From Methanoculleus frigidifontis (GTDB taxonomy: Archaea > Halobacteriota > Methanomicrobia > Methanomicrobiales > Methanoculleaceae), in assembly GCF_030464345.1 (NCBI RefSeq), contig NZ_VCYH01000007.1, forward strand, positions 114,029 to 178,028: a DNA stretch of 64,000 nucleotides, given 5' to 3'. The position numbers were made by a program, and so were the translations under genes. Below the pieces are notes generated by a model. That model saw only the letters and a list, made by a program, of their open reading frames with translations. It searched no databases and was not told the DNA's origin. Within the stretch, counting starts at the first letter, position 1. Every line of letters starts with the position of its first letter. This document shows, in pieces, positions 9,351-18,615 of this stretch.

Positions 9351-9832
9351 GGGTATCGCAGCATATTCATGTGGCAGAGAGCGACGGCGAGGCCGTCCGC
9401 GGCGTCGTCGGGCTTCGGGATCTCCTGCAGCCGCAGCAGCCGGCGCATCATCTCCTGCACCTGGTGTTTGTCGGCACGCCCCGACCCGGTGACCGCCTGC
9501 TTGATCTGGTTCGGGGTGTACTCGGCGATCGGGATCCCCCGCTGCTCCGCGGCGAGGAGGAGGACGCCCCGCGCCTCGCTGACGTGCATCGCGGAGGTGA
9601 CGTTCCGGGTGAAGAAGAGCTGCTCGACGGCGACCCATGCGGGTTCGTGCTCGTCGAGGATCGCCGAGATCCGGTCGTAGACCTCCCGGAGGCGCTGCGA
9701 GGTGCTCCGATCGCTCCCGGTCTCGATGCAGCCGAACGCGAGCGGCGTCGGGTAGCGGTCGCCTCTGCTGATGACGCCGTATCCGACCCGCGCCAGCCCC
9801 GGATCAATCCCGACGATGATCGTGCCCGTCAC
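9347..9832 (-). CDS. ruvC: Crossover junction endodeoxyribonuclease RuvC
   Basis: 161 residues from a GTG at 9832, directly preceded by AAGAGGA. The four acidic catalytic residues of the RNase H-fold resolvase are visible: D10 in GIDPGLARVGYG, E70 in AVEQLFF, and D143 and D146 in DDAADGLAVAL. RuvC resolves Holliday junctions by paired nicks. It is first gene of the cluster and overlaps ruvA by four bases. All key residues are kept, so the complete RuvABC machine looks functional. Confidence 0.95.
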   Translation of the reverse strand: MTGTIIVGIDPGLARVGYGVISRGDRYPTPLAFGCIETGSDRSTSQRLREVYDRISAILDEHEPAWVAVEQLFFTRNVTSAMHVSEARGVLLLAAEQRGIPIAEYTPNQIKQAVTGSGRADKHQVQEMMRRLLRLQEIPKPDDAADGLAVALCHMNMLRYP

Positions 9833-10138
9833 TCCTCTTCATCGTTGCATGATCACTGCGTTCTTATGCTAGATACCTATTGTGCATGCGGTCCGGAAGT
9901 ATTCCGGAGCGGGGCGGGTTTTTCGGGTGGTGGCAGGAGGAACCGGCGCCTTCCCCGCTGTGTCCCTCCGGGATGGCTGTGCTCGCCTCCTCCCGCGCCC
10001 TCCCCCCACGCGAAACCCCCAGAAATACCGAGCTTTCAGGCTCTGCCTCGGATGAACTTTTTTGCCGATCCCCCGAAAGGCGTGTGTCGATCCGGATCGA
10101 TCGTTTCATCCCCGAATCCTCTGTGGATGTGCTCGATC
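9833..10138. other. Intergenic region upstream of ruvC with a diverged repeat
   Basis: Presumed promoter region of the ruv cluster near 9850-9890. The stretch 10055-10140 resembles, with mismatches, 45262-45345 inside repeat copy F; both contain gatccggatcgat and a following gtgctcgat. No gene is supported. Confidence 0.3.
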
Positions 10139-10489
10139 TCAGTCTTCCCGGAGACGCTGCAGGATCCACGCTTCCATCTCCTGCGCCATTCCGAGCAGCA
10201 CCGCCGGATCCCGCAAGGCCGTGACGTTTTCATCGCCGCGATGAGCGGCATCAAACCCGAAGATCCAGTATTCGCCGCTGTCGTCACGCCTCTGGAACGT
10301 CACGCCTCCATGGACGGGAACGGTTCCTGCAAACTTCTCGGTGTCGACCTCATCGACAAACGAGATTGGAACTGCACAGTATCCGCAGAGATACCCGCAG
10401 TCGTTATTTCGGGTGACGATGCAGTTTCCCACTTCACAGCAGACGGTGAAGTACGGACTGGTCTTCATGAGGCTGAATCTCTCCGTCAT
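10139..10489 (-). CDS. Conserved hypothetical protein with VHGGVTF / FGFDAAHRGD motifs
   Basis: 116 residues. Features are an N-terminal cysteine group (CCEVGNC), CGYLCGYCAVP, then VHGGVTFQR and WIFGFDAAHRGDE. The VHGG-ity and GFDxAHxGD motif pair recurs in a small family of uncharacterised proteins often found in phages and mobile regions, as far as I recall; no function is established. The gene is isolated, transcribed toward ruvC. Its length and compact motif set argue that it is a real gene. Confidence 0.7.
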   Translation of the reverse strand: MTERFSLMKTSPYFTVCCEVGNCIVTRNNDCGYLCGYCAVPISFVDEVDTEKFAGTVPVHGGVTFQRRDDSGEYWIFGFDAAHRGDENVTALRDPAVLLGMAQEMEAWILQRLRED

Positions 10490-10789
10490 GCAGCAGATCT
10501 CCCTTCCGTACGCAGGTGATGGATCAGAGGGATCTCTTTTTCTGCGGGGAAAAGGATTTTTGCCATCAGCTGCACCCCCTGTCCGGGGGGTTTTCTCTCG
10601 CTTCGTCCTCTTTTACCCCAGGGTGCATCCGGTCGGAATACCCGCACCTTTTCATCGGCTACAGCAGCCCGATACGAGGGTCATGCTGCCCATACATCCA
10701 TTCTTTCTGCCAGGCCTTTCCGGCATGGGCAGGGGTGACCTCCCCGAACAACAATGATTATATTCATAATAATAATATTAATAATCATT
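10490..10789 (+). promoter_or_regulatory. Intergenic region ending in a very AT-rich promoter
   Basis: Most of the gap shows no gene. The last 40 bases (about 10750-10789) are almost pure A/T, with repeated ataat motifs running into the ATG of the next gene. No ribosome-binding site is visible there, which suggests a TATA-driven leaderless or near-leaderless transcript. Confidence 0.5.
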
Positions 10790-12172
10790 ATGAGGTTTTA
10801 CGGCAGGGAGCGCGAGCTTGAACTCATGGAGCACCTCTATGCCAGAGCCCCGTCCTTTCTGGTCGTCACCGGCAGGAGGAGGGTCGGCAAGACCGAATTG
10901 ATACTGGAGTTCTGCAGAGGGAAGCGGGCTCTTTACTTTTACGTCGATGCGAACAAGAGCATCGAGGATCTGATGGAGGAGTTTGGGCGGCTGATGGCCG
11001 ATACCCTCAATCTCCCCGGCTATATCAGGACCGACACGCCGGAGGCGTTCCTGGAGTTTCTCTTTTCGCTAAAAGATCCGCTGATCGTCGTCTTCGACGA
11101 ATTCCAGCGTTTTGTGAAGATCCACCCCTCGTTCATCTCCCAGCTGCAGCTGTTCTGGGATCTGAAGGGGCGGGATTCTCGTCTCTGTATCATCGTCTCG
11201 GGCTCGTCGGTCGGGATGATCCGGGAGATCTTCCTTGCAGGGGGCGCTCCCCTCTTCAAGCGGGCCGACAATATCCTGACGCTTCGGCCGTTCGGCCCGC
11301 TCGACTGCCTGACCATTCTCGGCGACCTCGGCGTAGAGGACCCGGACGACCGGCTCGACCTCTACCTCCTCTTCGGCGGGACGATCTACTACTACACCTT
11401 CCTCGAGAAGTACGGGTGCACCGATCTTGCGAGCGCCCTTGACCGGCTTCTTCTCGACGATCTCGCCCCGCTTCGGCGGGAGATGAACGACGTTGTCGTC
11501 GAGGCGTTCGGCCGCGAGCACGCGACCTACTACGAGATCCTTGCCGCCATCGCTGAAGGGAAGGTGACGCAGAAGGAGATCGCTGATTTTGTCCGCCTCC
11601 CCCCGACGTCCCTGCCCCCGTATCTGCGCGACCTTGTCGACCTCCTCGGGGTCGTCGAGTACCGCATCCCGGTCACGGAGCGGGGGAAACGGTCGAAGAT
11701 GGGCCGGTATCTCTTCTGTGACAATTTCTTCCGGTTTTACGCCCGGTACATCTACCGGAACATGAGCCTGTACAAGAGCGGCCGCTTCGATCTCATACGG
11801 GAACGGATCTTCCGGGAATGGAAGGGATTCTCGGGCTGGGCGTTTGAGGAGATGGTGCAGAGCCTTCTTTCCCGCGACCTCGCGGATCGGTACGACGCGA
11901 TCGGCCCCTGGTGGAACCGCCGGGGCGACGAGATCGACCTCGTCGCTCTCGGGCAGCAGGGTTCCCTCGCCATCGAGATCAAGAACCGCGATCTCACGTA
12001 TTCCGAGGCGCTCCGCCTTCTTGCAACCCTTTCGGAGAAGATCCCTCTCGTAAAATGCCTCCCGCGCCCGGTAGCCACCGGCATCGCCGCCCGCACTGTC
12101 GATGAGAAGGAGGTTCTCAAGGAAGAGGGGTTCTCTATCGTTGATCTCGCGGACCTCGGGCTCGGGGCGTGA
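10790..12172 (+). CDS. Archaeal AAA-type ATPase with C-terminal DUF234/PD-(D/E)XK-like domain
   Basis: 460 residues from the ATG at 10790. GRRRVGKTE (28-36) is Walker A and LIVVFDEFQRF near residue 100 is Walker B; IVSGSSVGMIRE resembles a sensor motif. A winged-helix region follows (TQKEIADFVRLPPTSLPPYL). The C-terminus has DEIDLVAL then AIEIKNRDL, the D...ExK arrangement of restriction-nuclease-like folds. This is the architecture of the abundant archaeal ATPase/DUF234 family, whose members are thought to be linked to mobile elements and defence. It stands alone and its function is not established. Confidence 0.85.
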   Translation: MRFYGRERELELMEHLYARAPSFLVVTGRRRVGKTELILEFCRGKRALYFYVDANKSIEDLMEEFGRLMADTLNLPGYIRTDTPEAFLEFLFSLKDPLIVVFDEFQRFVKIHPSFISQLQLFWDLKGRDSRLCIIVSGSSVGMIREIFLAGGAPLFKRADNILTLRPFGPLDCLTILGDLGVEDPDDRLDLYLLFGGTIYYYTFLEKYGCTDLASALDRLLLDDLAPLRREMNDVVVEAFGREHATYYEILAAIAEGKVTQKEIADFVRLPPTSLPPYLRDLVDLLGVVEYRIPVTERGKRSKMGRYLFCDNFFRFYARYIYRNMSLYKSGRFDLIRERIFREWKGFSGWAFEEMVQSLLSRDLADRYDAIGPWWNRRGDEIDLVALGQQGSLAIEIKNRDLTYSEALRLLATLSEKIPLVKCLPRPVATGIAARTVDEKEVLKEEGFSIVDLADLGLGA

Positions 12173-12243
12173 CGTCCGCTGACACCCGCAGCCAGGTCCC
12201 GGTCGCAGATATCGGGTGAAAAGAGAAATTTTTCTGGTGCCGA

Positions 12244-12777
12244 TCAGTCTTTCGCGTTCGGCATCTCTGCGAGGTATCTCTTGAGCGTCGTTACCTTGCT
12301 CCGGATGGACGCAAGCTCGCAGCTGAAGAAGGAAGCGATCTGCCGCGCCAGGGGTGACCCGCCTTTCGCCGGCCGGATCAAGCCCGCCTCCCGGCATGCG
12401 GCGTAGACGATGCATGCGCTCCAGAGGTCTGCGTCCCCCCGCATGAGCGGTGCTGCCGGGTGAGCGGCCAGTGCATCGACGATTGCGCCGCAGCGTCTCC
12501 TGACCGTGTCGTACCCGAACCGGGCACAGAACTCCTCGCACCGTGCGAGGACCGTTGCAGCCTGCAGCACCCATGCATCGGCGCAGTCCTGAGAGATCTC
12601 AAGGGCACGCCTGGCCAGCGCCACTCTGCGCTGTCCGGTCGCCTCCATTGCGTCGTAGGCGATCTGCTGCGCCTGCGCAAGCGGGGTGTCTGCGTGGGCG
12701 GATGGCAGGCCGCCGTCTTCGAGCACCCTTTTGAGGTAGGCGTTCGCCTCGTCGATTGATTCGAACGTCTGATCTTT
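12244..12777 (-). CDS. Hypothetical protein with DUF6398-like C-terminal domain
   Basis: 177 residues from the ATG at 12777; an in-frame start at 12825 would add 16 residues. The N-terminus (TFESIDEANAYLKRVL, then PLAQAQQIAYDAMEATG and ALARRALEISQDCADAW) resembles helical TPR-like segments. The C-terminus (CEEFCARFGY, VDALAAHPAAPLMRGD, LWSACIVYA, SIRSKVTTLKRYL) strongly matches the C-terminus of the protein at 18616. It most resembles DUF6398-type domains that accompany plasmid pRiA4b ORF-3-like proteins. The function is unknown. Confidence 0.7.
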   Translation of the reverse strand, partial: KDQTFESIDEANAYLKRVLEDGGLPSAHADTPLAQAQQIAYDAMEATGQRRVALARRALEISQDCADAWVLQAATVLARCEEFCARFGYDTVRRRCGAIVDALAAHPAAPLMRGDADLWSACIVYAACREAGLIRPAKGGSPLARQIASFFSCELASIRSKVTTLKRYLAEMPNAKD

Positions 12778-12930
12778 CATCAGCGCCGTGACGCCAATAA
12801 GCGACCGCTCGATCGCCGCCCGCATTGCCCCGGGGTTCGGTTTCTTCGGTGTTATGAGCGTTATCGAACACTACTTCCATTGCGTAATACTCTTCTGAAA
12901 GCGCCCTCTCCCATGCCCGGCGGAATGACG

Positions 12931-13872
12931 TTACGCCGTCCGGTATCCCGTTCCTTTCCTGCGGATCATCCCGATCTTCCGCATATCGGTGAGCAATCCT
13001 TTCACGAAGTCAAGGTCGAGATTCAGGGTTGCCTCCGCAAGATCTCCGGAATCTGCGAAGACGTCGCTTTGCAGAGCCGCGAAGATCTCATCGGCAGAAG
13101 CGGTTCCGTGCCCTTCGAGAGCGTTCATTACCCTCGAGATGACTGTCCTTTTTGCGTGGACGTTCTCGCGGAATGCATCGTATGAGTCAAGGTCGACCTC
13201 CATCTCGTCGATGAGCCCGTTTACATCTGCAACATTCAGCCTGACGATCGCTTCCAGGCTGAACTCCAGGCGATAATCGGGCTCGGAGATGATCTCCGTG
13301 CTGGTCATGATGGCATATCTCCTCCGGGTTTCGAGTCCGGCATCTCCGATCATCTCCACGGGAAGCGTGGTAACCATGTCTGCGGGATCGACGTGGCTGC
13401 GCAGGGTTGCTCTTCCATCTTCGGTCCGTTCGATCTGCCTGTTCTGTTCGAGGAGATCGAAGATCCTGTGGGTAAGGATGATATTCCCGATCTCTTCCTT
13501 CGCCTCTTCATCACCAGCTCCCTTCCCCCGGAGCGCCTTATAGAGCCCGGGCATGTCCTTCTTCGGCATGATCGGGGGAATTGTTTCGCCGGGCGGGTGC
13601 TGCTGCAGGAACGATGCAATCTCCTCTTCGTCCCGTCTCAGTGAGGCGAGGCTTCTCCTGAGCCACGACCGGGCATCTTTGTCTTCCCCGACCCGCGCGA
13701 TCTCCTCCTCGAGTGCGGCTTTGAGGTTCCGGATCCTGCCGACCACGACGACCGATTGTACCAGGTTCTCCTTGCGCACGAGGCGGACCGGTATCCCTTT
13801 CTTCCGGAGCACCTCCACGACCTGCCTGGCGTCGTCCGGATCGTACACTACCAGCGTCTCTTCGAGTGCCAT
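12931..13872 (-). CDS. Conserved hypothetical protein, winged-helix-like C-terminus
   Basis: 313 residues from an ATG preceded by AAGGAGAGACT, a good ribosome-binding site. The N-terminal 50 residues (LVVYDPDDARQVVEVLRKKG) suggest a small alpha/beta fold. A charged helical stretch follows (about 45-100). The C-terminal 70 residues (ISRVMNALEGHGTASADEIF then LLTDMRKIGMIRRKGTGYRT) look like a winged helix. No family was recognised. It lies just before the SWIM/SNF2 genes on the same strand and may be transcribed with them. Confidence 0.7.
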   Translation of the reverse strand: MALEETLVVYDPDDARQVVEVLRKKGIPVRLVRKENLVQSVVVVGRIRNLKAALEEEIARVGEDKDARSWLRRSLASLRRDEEEIASFLQQHPPGETIPPIMPKKDMPGLYKALRGKGAGDEEAKEEIGNIILTHRIFDLLEQNRQIERTEDGRATLRSHVDPADMVTTLPVEMIGDAGLETRRRYAIMTSTEIISEPDYRLEFSLEAIVRLNVADVNGLIDEMEVDLDSYDAFRENVHAKRTVISRVMNALEGHGTASADEIFAALQSDVFADSGDLAEATLNLDLDFVKGLLTDMRKIGMIRRKGTGYRTA

Positions 13873-13920
13873 AGTCTCTCCTTGCCTATCAGCCCCTATA
13901 AGACCGGAGGGTGCCGGGCA

Positions 13921-14766
13921 TCATTCCCCTGCCTGCCGCTCCGCGACGCCGGCGGTCCTCCGTGCGTACCGCTGCGCAGCCGGGTAGGCCGGTGCAAGCA
14001 CTTCAGCAAGGTTTCTGCCTCCGACCGAAAACGGGGCTTCGCCGAGGATCTTCAGCGCCGATCCTTCACTGCCGGCCTCCCCGGTTATCGTGATGGCGAG
14101 CCCGTCGACGGCATCGCCTCCCTGCCAGAAGCGGACGGTGGACGGTGGGGCGCTCTCCGCCGTCGGCGGTGTCCCGGAACGGCGCTCCCTGAGCGCTGCA
14201 ACGACCTCCTCCCTGCTCCGCCCCCGGAGGGCGAAGAGGAGGAAGGGGTCTTCGTCGAACCGCTCTGCGAGGAGGTAGTAGACCGCTGCGATGTGTTTAC
14301 AGGGGTTCTCCCAGTCCGGGCAGGTGCAGCCGGTCTCGAGATCGTTTTTCGAGGCTGGGAAGAGGTGCGCTCCTGCCTCCTCGAAGACCGTCTCGATCTC
14401 GTGGGGCACAACGCCTGCCAGGAGTTCTGCCGCATAGACCGCCTGTGCGCTCATCCGGTCGAAGACTCTGTTCCATGCGGCGTCGGTGAGCGGGCGGAGG
14501 CGGATGGTGACGCGGTAGGGCCGCGCGGACGAGCCCTGCACCTCTGCCTGTACTGCTCCGTCCGCGACTTTGATGCCGATCACCTGCCCCTGCCGGGCAT
14601 ACCGTTTCCCGCGCTGCAGCCGCGCGGCGTTCCCCACCTGCTCGAGCGCCTTGATGAACCGCTGCGACCACCACGCTTCGCCGATCGATCCCCGTTTGCT
14701 CCGCGCCTTGATGCCGCCGGACACCTGCCGCGGGCTGGATTTTGGGTAGTAGTTCCATGAATCCAT
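13921..14766 (-). CDS. SWIM zinc-finger protein, partner of SNF2 helicase
   Basis: 281 residues from the ATG at 14766 (MDSWNYYPKSSP), with GGAGG ten bases upstream. The SWIM motif CxCx(n)CxH is seen as GCTCPDWENPCKHIAAVYY in the middle of the protein. Proteins of this type are regularly encoded next to an SNF2 ATPase and are thought to supply DNA or partner binding. The start lies 4 bases after the stop of the SNF2 gene, so the two form an operon. The preceding ORKR/GIGEAWWSQRF-type N-terminal segment is typical of the family. Confidence 0.88.
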   Translation of the reverse strand: MDSWNYYPKSSPRQVSGGIKARSKRGSIGEAWWSQRFIKALEQVGNAARLQRGKRYARQGQVIGIKVADGAVQAEVQGSSARPYRVTIRLRPLTDAAWNRVFDRMSAQAVYAAELLAGVVPHEIETVFEEAGAHLFPASKNDLETGCTCPDWENPCKHIAAVYYLLAERFDEDPFLLFALRGRSREEVVAALRERRSGTPPTAESAPPSTVRFWQGGDAVDGLAITITGEAGSEGSALKILGEAPFSVGGRNLAEVLAPAYPAAQRYARRTAGVAERQAGE

Positions 14767-14770
14767 GCTA

Positions 14771-17770
14771 TCAATCCTCCACCGCATCCCGGCGCAGGGT
14801 CAGAAGGTCGCGGAGCTGGTCGGTGGAGAGCGAACTTACCCAGTCCTCCCCGGTCCCGATGACCTGGTCGGCGAGCGCCTTCTTCTCTTCGATCAGCGTG
14901 TCTATCCGTTCTTCGAGCGTTCCTGCGGCGATCATGAGGCGGACCTGGACGTCGCGGGTCTGCCCGATCCGAAACGCGCGATCGGTTGCCTGGTTCTCGA
15001 CCGCAGGGTTCCACCACCGGTCGAGGTGGAAGACGTGGTTGGCGGCGGTCAGGTTCAGCCCCGTGCCCCCTGCCTTCAGTGAGAGGATGAATATATGCGG
15101 CCCTCCCGGCTGCTGGAACCGCTGCACCATTGCGTCGCGCTCCTTCTGCGCCGTCTTGCCGTGCAGGTAGAGGACGGCCGTGCCGAAGCGTTCCCGGAGG
15201 TAGCCTTCGAGGAGGGTCCCGAGCTCCGCAAACTGCGTAAAGATGAGCGCACGCTCGCCTGCGTCCAGCACCTCTTCGAGCATCTCTTCGAGGCGGGCGA
15301 TCTTGCCGGAGCGCTCTCCGAAGGCGGAGCGATCGTGCAGGAAGAGCGCCGGGTGGTCGCAGATCTGTTTGAGGCGGGTGAGCCCGCCGAGGACGATCCC
15401 CCTGCGCTGGATCCCCTCCGCACTCTCGGCGCGTTCGAGCATCTCCTGCACGACCGCCTCGTAGAGCGTCGCCTGCTCCGCCGAAAGGCTGCAGATCACC
15501 TTCATCTCCATCTTCTCCGGCAGGTCGCTGATGATCGAGCGGTCGGTCTTCATGCGGCGGAGCACGAACGGCCGGATCAGTTCCCGGAGCCGGGCGGTCC
15601 GGGCAGGGTCGCGGTAGCGTTCGACCGGCACGGCAAACCCGGACTGGAAGGACGCGAAAGGCCCCAGGTATCCGGGGTTTAAAAATTCCATGATCGACCA
15701 GAGCTCGGTGAGCCGGTTCTCCACCGGCGTGCCGGTCAGCGCGATCCGCCGCGGCGCACCGATCGCCCGGACCGCCCGCGCCTGTTTTGTGGCGGGGTTT
15801 TTGATGTTCTGGGCTTCGTCAAGGACGATGCAGCCCCAGGCCACGGAGGCGAGGCTCTCCTCGTCGCGGACGGCCAGGGGATAGGTGGTGATGACAACAT
15901 CGGCAGCGGCGGCCTCTCCGGCGAACGCGTCCCCTGCAGCCCTGCCGCTGCCGTGGTGAACGGCGACCGCAAGGTCCGGCGCGAAACGGGCGAACTCGCG
16001 CCGCCAGTTCCCGACGATCGACATCGGGCAGACGAGGAGCGTCGGTGCTGCCGGGCAGCCCCGCTCTCTCTCGGCGAGGAGGTAGGCGATCACCTGCACG
16101 GTCTTTCCAAGCCCCATGTCGTCGGCGAGGCAGGCGCCGCATTCGTTCTGCGTAAGAAACGAAAGCCACGCAAGCCCGCGCTGCTGGTATGGGCGGAGGG
16201 TGCCTGCAAACGCTGCAGGCTGCGGGACGGGCTCGATCGTCACGCCGTCGAGGAACCCGCGGAGCCACCCCTCCGCTGCGACCTCGCTCACCGCCGGCAT
16301 ATCCGGATCCGCCCCGGCGGCGATCCCGAGGAGGTCGGCGGCCGTCATGGTGCCGGAGGCGAACTTCTTTCGAAAGGCGGTGAGCGCCCGCTCGATCCCG
16401 CCGCCGTCAACCGACATCCACCGGCTGTGCATCCGCACCAGCGGGACCTTCAGGTTCGCGAGGTCCTCGAACTCTTCGGACGAGAGCACGCGGTCGCCGA
16501 GGGCGACCGTCCAGTCGAACGAGACGAGCGCATCGAGGCCGAGCTGCCCTCCCTCCCGGGCAGGCTTGACCTTGAGCCGGAGGGCCGGCCGGGATGCCGT
16601 CTCCTTCCACCATGTGGGAAGGATGACACCGAAGCCGTTCTCGATGAGGAGCGGCGCCCATTCGCTGAGAAATGCGTGGGCTTCGCCGGTGCTGAGCGAC
16701 ACCGCCGCCGGGCGCCGGGATGCAAGGCTCGCCTGGAGCGCAGGGTAGATGCGGGAGGCACGTCCGAGATCGATGAGGAGCCGGTCCTGCGGGTCTTCGA
16801 ACCGCTGTGCAAGAGAGGTGCATGCCTCGCCGCGCCGGTTCCAGACGTCGGCGGCCGGGATGACGATCCCGGGGTCGTCGACTGCCTGGAGGTGGAACGA
16901 AAGCCGCCACCGTTTGCCGTTCCCCTCCGGTTCGTCGAGGCGGAAGCAGGCGCGGAGCGGTGCAGCCGCGGGTGAGAGCCAGTCTTCGAGTTCCCTGGAG
17001 AACCGGGTGAGCACCTCCTCTGTGCCGGTGAGCTCCTTCCGGCGACCCGAGAGCATCTCCACCCACTGTTCGGCGGGCGGGACGGTCTTTCTCGGCCTGC
17101 CCCGGGGCTTTGGCAGGAGCGGCTGCTCTGCAAGAGCGCCGGTGACGATCGTATGGATTGCGTGGTTGAGGAACGCCGTTACCAGTTTTTCCGGATCGGG
17201 CAGGGCTGCCTCTTCTCCGGCGGCCCAGAACCGGCAGGCCGGCGGGAGGGATGCGGCGAGCCGGGCTGCGTGGTCGTGCTCTTCTCCGCGGAGCAGGGCT
17301 TCCCAGCCGCGGGCGCCCGGCACGAACGACTGCCGTGCCACCAGTCCAAGGGCGAACCGTGCCGCCTCCGCCCAGAACCGGAGCGTGGCCCCGTGCCCGG
17401 CTCCGGTCGGGAGGCCTGCGAGGAAGGCGATGGCCGCCGACCCGTGCAGGCTGACGGTAGGGACGAGATACGGAGCGCAGCCCGCCTGCTCCGGCACGAC
17501 CGAGCCGGGTTCGCACTCCGGTGAGGGGAACGGGTCCTGCCCGGCGGCCGGGAGCAGGATGGTGGCCGACCCGGGTTCGCCTGCGGCCGGTCCGTCGAGC
17601 GCCACGGCGAGCGTGTCGTGACCGGCCGCGAAGGGGTGCGGGAGGACCGGTGGTTTCTTCGGTCTTCTGCCCCGCCGCTTCGGCCCGCTTCGGGGAAGGG
17701 CAGCGTCCTCTCCCCAGATGCGAAACGTCGCGGCCGGTCCGTCGGTCCAGATGCCGTGGAGAGTTATCAT
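14771..17770 (-). CDS. SNF2-family DNA-dependent ATPase/helicase
   Basis: 999 residues from the ATG at 17770, preceded by GGAG twelve bases upstream. The N-terminal 480 residues form the SNF2-associated region of the bacterial/archaeal HepA-like group. The ATPase core has DDMGLGKTVQVIAYLL (motif I), LDEAQNIKNP (II) and LTGTPVENRLTELW (III). The C-terminal RecA lobe has LHGKTAQKERD, SLKAGGTGLNLTAA (V) and ATDRAFRIGQ (VI). It translocates on duplex DNA to remodel protein-DNA complexes; the exact role here is unknown. It forms a pair with the downstream SWIM gene. Confidence 0.93.
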   Translation of the reverse strand: MITLHGIWTDGPAATFRIWGEDAALPRSGPKRRGRRPKKPPVLPHPFAAGHDTLAVALDGPAAGEPGSATILLPAAGQDPFPSPECEPGSVVPEQAGCAPYLVPTVSLHGSAAIAFLAGLPTGAGHGATLRFWAEAARFALGLVARQSFVPGARGWEALLRGEEHDHAARLAASLPPACRFWAAGEEAALPDPEKLVTAFLNHAIHTIVTGALAEQPLLPKPRGRPRKTVPPAEQWVEMLSGRRKELTGTEEVLTRFSRELEDWLSPAAAPLRACFRLDEPEGNGKRWRLSFHLQAVDDPGIVIPAADVWNRRGEACTSLAQRFEDPQDRLLIDLGRASRIYPALQASLASRRPAAVSLSTGEAHAFLSEWAPLLIENGFGVILPTWWKETASRPALRLKVKPAREGGQLGLDALVSFDWTVALGDRVLSSEEFEDLANLKVPLVRMHSRWMSVDGGGIERALTAFRKKFASGTMTAADLLGIAAGADPDMPAVSEVAAEGWLRGFLDGVTIEPVPQPAAFAGTLRPYQQRGLAWLSFLTQNECGACLADDMGLGKTVQVIAYLLAERERGCPAAPTLLVCPMSIVGNWRREFARFAPDLAVAVHHGSGRAAGDAFAGEAAAADVVITTYPLAVRDEESLASVAWGCIVLDEAQNIKNPATKQARAVRAIGAPRRIALTGTPVENRLTELWSIMEFLNPGYLGPFASFQSGFAVPVERYRDPARTARLRELIRPFVLRRMKTDRSIISDLPEKMEMKVICSLSAEQATLYEAVVQEMLERAESAEGIQRRGIVLGGLTRLKQICDHPALFLHDRSAFGERSGKIARLEEMLEEVLDAGERALIFTQFAELGTLLEGYLRERFGTAVLYLHGKTAQKERDAMVQRFQQPGGPHIFILSLKAGGTGLNLTAANHVFHLDRWWNPAVENQATDRAFRIGQTRDVQVRLMIAAGTLEERIDTLIEEKKALADQVIGTGEDWVSSLSTDQLRDLLTLRRDAVED

Positions 17771-17847
17771 ACGATCGGTGATCTCCGTACGTACTTTCCC
17801 TGCAGGGTCTTTAGCGTTGGGAGGGTGCCCTTCCTCTTGAGGGTCTC

Positions 17848-18171
17848 TCACCGGGAGAAGAGCAGGATACCCGTCTCCGATGCCCGGCGGGCGAGCGGGT
17901 TGTCCATCTCGCGGACGGTGTAGGGGAAGAGGTCGACACCGATCCCAATATCGGAGAAGTACGTGAGAAATGCAGAGATCCGCTCGAGAAAAGGGCGTTC
18001 GTCATCTGCGAGGACTATCATGACGTCGACGTCGCTTCCGGGAACAGCCCGTTCCTCCGCAAACGATCCGAAGAGAACGACGCGAAGGACGTTCGGGTCC
18101 GACGTCAGCCTGTCGACCGCCGCTCTGAGCCGCTCAAGGACAAGGGCCGTATCAAGCCAGAAGACCGTCAC
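17848..18171 (-). CDS. MNT-type nucleotidyltransferase (antitoxin of HEPN pair)
   Basis: 107 residues if started at the GTG at 18171, which gives the usual N-terminal helix (LDTALVLERLRAAVDRL) before VVLFGSFAEERAVPGSDVDV, the GS...DxD nucleotidyltransferase motif. FPYTVREMDNPLARRA closes the domain. An ATG at 18210 has a better ribosome-binding site but reads through HEPN coding sequence. MNT proteins neutralise HEPN ribonuclease toxins, in studied cases by adding AMP to the toxin. The HEPN gene upstream is frameshifted. Confidence 0.8.
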   Translation of the reverse strand: MTVFWLDTALVLERLRAAVDRLTSDPNVLRVVLFGSFAEERAVPGSDVDVMIVLADDERPFLERISAFLTYFSDIGIGVDLFPYTVREMDNPLARRASETGILLFSR

Positions 18172-18557
18172 AGAATTGAATGATTCTTTCTGCACCACCG
18201 ACTGCATCGTCCGCATCCTCCCGACCGAAATAATCTGCCGGCTTTCCCCGGGGAAACCCGTCCGGATAGCGTGCAGGGACGTACGAGCGGTCGAGACTGC
18301 GTGCGATCCCGAAGAGATTCTGCGGCACGTCGTGCCGCTGCTGAAGGCCTTTGAGAAGATCGACGACGAAAACGGCCCCACGCAACTGCTCCGCGTCTCT
18401 GGTAGACTGCCTTTATCGCTTTTTCGGCAGCCTGCTGTGAGATGAAACACGCCCACTCGTAAAATCCGGTGTCACGGGCCTGCCGGGCCATGACAAGGTC
18501 CCGCCGCGCCTGTTCCATCCAGTCCGCACTCCGCTCCGGCATATCGGTCAGACTCAT
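18152..18557 (-). pseudogene. HEPN-domain toxin gene, frameshifted
   Basis: The frame from the ATG at 18557 gives a HEPN start (MSLTDMPERSADWMEQARRD, then WACFISQQAAEKAIKAVYQRR) that continues, after a one-base shift near 18365, as VVDLLKGLQQRHDVPQN and IIQFCDGLLA to 18152. The shift sits in a run of four T where three would restore the frame. The joined protein would be about 135 residues, the usual size for the class. A TATA-like ttcaaatat about 30 bases upstream suggests a leaderless transcript. It could be a real lesion or a sequencing error. Confidence 0.75.
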
Positions 18558-18615
18558 GGTATGATACGGCGGGCAGATATTTGAAGATTGATATCTCCCG
18601 CGCCCTCTTCGCCGG

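Noticed and set aside
9320..10519. 399-codon plus-strand frame opposite ruvC and beyond
   Set aside because: Antisense to ruvC and to the hypothetical gene at 10139, with low-complexity composition.
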